Shown here in pieces: positions 6,348-7,866 of a DNA stretch of 7,866 nucleotides (within the stretch, counting starts at the first letter, position 1; the number at the start of each line of letters is the position of its first letter). Source of the DNA: Anaerolineales bacterium. GTDB taxonomy: Bacteria; Chloroflexota; Anaerolineae; Anaerolineales; E44-bin32. The notes under the pieces are model-generated. The model was given only the letters and a program-made list of their open reading frames with translations. It was not told where the DNA came from and ran no database searches. The DNA is taken from contig DAOUTT010000088.1 in NCBI GenBank assembly GCA_030668545.1, forward strand, positions 1 through 7,866, given 5' to 3'. A program made the translations under genes and the position numbers.

Positions 6348-6349
6348 AT

Positions 6350-7069
6350 TTACTTATCTGAGATTTCAGTACCAACCGGCTCGCCTAGAACAGCTCTCGT
6401 GAGGCTGTCGGACTGCCACATATCCAAAACCAGTATAGGGAGTTTGTTGTCCATGCAAAGGGAGATCGCCGTGCTGTCCATAACTTCTAAACGACGGCTG
6501 AGCGCGTCGATATACGTGAGATGGTCAAAGCGTCTTGCGTCTGGTTTTTTCTGCGGATCGGCATCGTAGACACCATCGACTTTCGTAGCTTTTATCACGA
6601 TGTCGGCTTCAATTTCCATCGCTCGCAAGGCCGCTGCAGTATCGGTGGAGAAATACGGATTTCCAGTCCCTCCGCCGAGGATCACTATTCGGTCCTTTTC
6701 CAGGTGCCTAATTGCGCGACGGCGTATATAGGGTTCCGCCACGGCGCGCATTTCTATAGCCGACATCACTCTCGTAACCGATCCGCCACGCTCGAGCGCG
6801 TCCATAAGCGCAAGAGAGTTCATCACGGTCCCGAGCATTCCCATGTAATCAGCTGTGGCCCGTTCCATGCCACGCTCGATACCCTCCAGACCGCGCCAGA
6901 GGTTCCCCGCACCTATAACAATAGCAATTTGGACACCAAGTATGCGAACCTCTTCTACCCGCGCAGCTACTTTCTCTGCCTTTTGTGGGTCTATGCCAAT
7001 ACCACCATTTCCCGCCAGAACTTCACCGCCGAGTTTGAGTAGGATTCGTTGGTACACAGGATCAGCCAT
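6350..7069 (-). CDS. pyrH: UMP kinase (uridylate kinase)
   Basis: Phosphorylates UMP to UDP with ATP in pyrimidine nucleotide synthesis; bacterial PyrH is a cytosolic hexamer of the amino-acid-kinase fold, usually activated by GTP and inhibited by UTP. The 239-residue length is typical. Seen motifs: phosphate-binding KLGGE (12-16, where many members have KLSGE), GAGNLWRG (53-60, usually GGGN-F-RG), the UMP-contacting ADYMGMLGTVMN (73-84), GGGTGNPYFSTDTAA (132-146) and KATKVDGVYDADP (160-172) for the nucleotide. The ATG at 7069 has GAGGG 6 bases upstream (7080-7076). It follows tsf by 72 bases that hold a strong hairpin and possibly a promoter, so its expression may be set apart from the ribosomal genes upstream. 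Confidence 0.98.
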   Translation of the reverse strand: MADPVYQRILLKLGGEVLAGNGGIGIDPQKAEKVAARVEEVRILGVQIAIVIGAGNLWRGLEGIERGMERATADYMGMLGTVMNSLALMDALERGGSVTRVMSAIEMRAVAEPYIRRRAIRHLEKDRIVILGGGTGNPYFSTDTAAALRAMEIEADIVIKATKVDGVYDADPQKKPDARRFDHLTYIDALSRRLEVMDSTAISLCMDNKLPILVLDMWQSDSLTRAVLGEPVGTEISDK

Positions 7070-7095
7070 TTTATTCCCTCATAAATTCCTGGGTA

Positions 7096-7124
7096 ATTAT
7101 CGCCTTAAGCAATCGGGCCAACAA
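7096..7124 (-). promoter_or_regulatory. possible promoter for pyrH
   Basis: Minus-strand GATAAT (7101-7096, five of six to the -10 consensus) is preceded at 17 bases by TTGTTG (7124-7119, matching TTG only), which lies in one arm of the hairpin after tsf. Transcription would start about 20 bases ahead of the pyrH start. If real, the same DNA serves as the end signal for tsf and the start signal for pyrH. Confidence 0.3.
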
Positions 7125-7139
7125 ATTGTTGGCCCGATT
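7111..7139 (-). terminator. strong hairpin between tsf and pyrH (terminator or attenuator)
   Basis: The arms AATCGGGCCAAC (7111-7122) and GTTGGCCCGATT (7128-7139) are perfect inverted repeats of 12 bases with a five-base AT loop; the symmetry extends to 14 bases around a single centre base. On the transcribed strand the hairpin starts 2 bases after the tsf stop. It is followed by GCTTAAGG rather than a long T run, so termination is likely partial. It could also protect the rpsB-tsf message 3' end. Confidence 0.7.
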
Positions 7140-7141
7140 AT

Positions 7142-7744
7142 TTACGCTAGCTCCTCGCCGATTTCCCATCGTTTAAACCGTCGTAAGGTGACGTTCTCCC
7201 CCGTGCTCATGATTACGTCATTTATTAAATCGGTTACAGTCTTGGAATCATCCCGAATGTATTCTTGACGCATGAGGCATGTTTCATCGAGGAATTTAGT
7301 TAGCCTGCCTTCGATGATCCGATCAATGACCTTCTCAGGCTTTCCCTCACCCAAAGCACGTTTGTGTGCGATCTCCCGCTCAGCTTTGATGACTTCTTCC
7401 GGGACATCTTCTTCATGTACCCACTGCGGAGCAGAGGCCGCAATCTGAAGGGCGATCTCGTGGGCAAATTCACGAAAGCCATCCGTGCGGGCGACAAAGT
7501 CCGTCTCGCAGTTGACCTCCACCATTACCCCCACCCTGCCATCTCCGTGGCTGTACAGCTCAAGCCTCCCGTTGCGAGTCTCGCGATTAGCGCGCTTCTT
7601 TGCATCGGCCAATCCTTGTTCACGCAAAAGGACGGTCGCCTTCTCCATATCACCGTTGGTCTCTTCTAGAGCTTTCTTACAATCGAGAACGCCAGCACCT
7701 GTTTTTTCACGCAGAGCTTTTACGTCTTCCGCTGCGATGCTCAT
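7142..7744 (-). CDS. tsf: elongation factor Ts, short form
   Basis: Nucleotide exchange factor that releases GDP from EF-Tu. It has 200 residues, the short form seen in Thermus and several other phyla, against about 280 in E. coli; the second half of the core and the coiled-coil insert are reduced. The N-terminal UBA-like domain (about 4-40) contains VKALREKTGAGVLDCKKAL. The EF-Tu-contacting TDFV motif is at 81-84 within VNCETDFVAR. The protein ends with the typical NVTLRRFKRWEIGE. The ATG at 7744 overlaps the preceding gene's TGA (ATGA), so translation is coupled; the Glu-rich end of that gene supplies purine-rich sequence just upstream. The strong hairpin after its stop suggests that the ribosomal part of the operon partly ends here. 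Confidence 0.97.
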   Translation of the reverse strand: MSIAAEDVKALREKTGAGVLDCKKALEETNGDMEKATVLLREQGLADAKKRANRETRNGRLELYSHGDGRVGVMVEVNCETDFVARTDGFREFAHEIALQIAASAPQWVHEEDVPEEVIKAEREIAHKRALGEGKPEKVIDRIIEGRLTKFLDETCLMRQEYIRDDSKTVTDLINDVIMSTGENVTLRRFKRWEIGEELA

Positions 7745-7866
7745 TCTTCTGTTTTCTCCTCGTCCTCGGTGGCCTCGGCTTCAATTACTTCAGGCTCTTC
7801 AGCCGCTTCGGATTCTTCCGTCACTTTAGATTCTTCTGTCGTTTCAGGCTCTTCCGTTGCTTCAGG
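7741..7866 (-). CDS. rpsB: acidic C-terminal tail of ribosomal protein S2 (partial, window edge)
   Basis: An open frame enters from the window edge and ends with TGA at 7743-7741, overlapping the tsf start. The 41 visible residues are almost all Glu, Ala, Thr, Pro and Ser, beginning PEATEEPETTEESKVTEE and ending EDEEKTEE. No folded S2 domain lies inside the window, so identity rests on position: rpsB almost always precedes tsf, and S2 proteins in several phyla carry disordered Glu-rich C-terminal extensions. The tail is low complexity, with repeated EE-P and TEE units and matching DNA repeats (CAGGCTCTTC twice on the plus strand). It is probably disordered. The alternative, another acidic-ended protein upstream of tsf, is much less likely. 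Confidence 0.8.
   Translation of the reverse strand, partial: PEATEEPETTEESKVTEESEAAEEPEVIEAEATEDEEKTEE

Noticed and set aside
6521..7042. 173-codon plus-strand frame
   Set aside because: Antisense shadow of pyrH, whose motifs are intact; no ribosome site or recognisable domain.
1..7866. Mobile element, CRISPR, phage, defence or biosynthetic cluster
   Set aside because: All coding space is filled by co-directional core genes; no repeats-with-spacers, transposase, integrase or attachment site was seen.

Overview
The window is a run of housekeeping genes, all on the minus strand, so transcription goes from high to low coordinates. I found no credible plus-strand gene: the long plus-strand reading frames all lie opposite well-recognised genes. 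I also found no mobile element, CRISPR array, tRNA or rRNA, and no sign of horizontal transfer. Gene content and order (rpsB-tsf-pyrH-frr-uppS-cdsA, then glpX, then rho and a LysM/M23 wall peptidase), a short EF-Ts and moderate GC suggest a free-living bacterium. Chloroflexota (Anaerolineae-like) is my best guess, from general impression only and with modest confidence.

Layout in transcription order: (1) 7866-7741, the acidic C-terminal tail of a protein that by position is ribosomal protein S2 (rpsB). (2) 7744-7142, tsf (EF-Ts), overlapping the previous gene as ATGA. (3) 7139-7111, a strong hairpin just after the tsf stop. (4) 7069-6350, pyrH (UMP kinase). (5) A 206-base gap with a long imperfect inverted repeat and a possible promoter. 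(6) 6143-5586, frr (ribosome recycling factor). (7) 5566-4829, uppS (undecaprenyl diphosphate synthase). (8) 4826-4002, cdsA (CDP-diglyceride synthase). (9) 3977-2982, glpX (class II fructose-1,6-bisphosphatase). (10) A 395-base gap holding the best promoter in the window and a C-rich, G-poor rho leader. (11) 2586-1312, rho. (12) 1337-243, a membrane-anchored LysM/M23 endopeptidase overlapping rho. (13) 200-1, the N-terminus of a further membrane-anchored protein cut by the window edge.

The first block links translation (S2, EF-Ts, RRF) with pyrimidine nucleotide supply (PyrH) and envelope precursor synthesis: UppS makes the lipid carrier for wall polymers and CdsA makes CDP-diacylglycerol for phospholipids. 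GlpX adds a gluconeogenic step. The second block couples the termination factor Rho with wall remodelling. The most useful non-coding observations are the candidate self-regulatory leader of rho, the intra-operon hairpin after tsf, and the structured pyrH-frr spacer. No previously undescribed system is evident; this is mostly an ordinary chromosomal core region.
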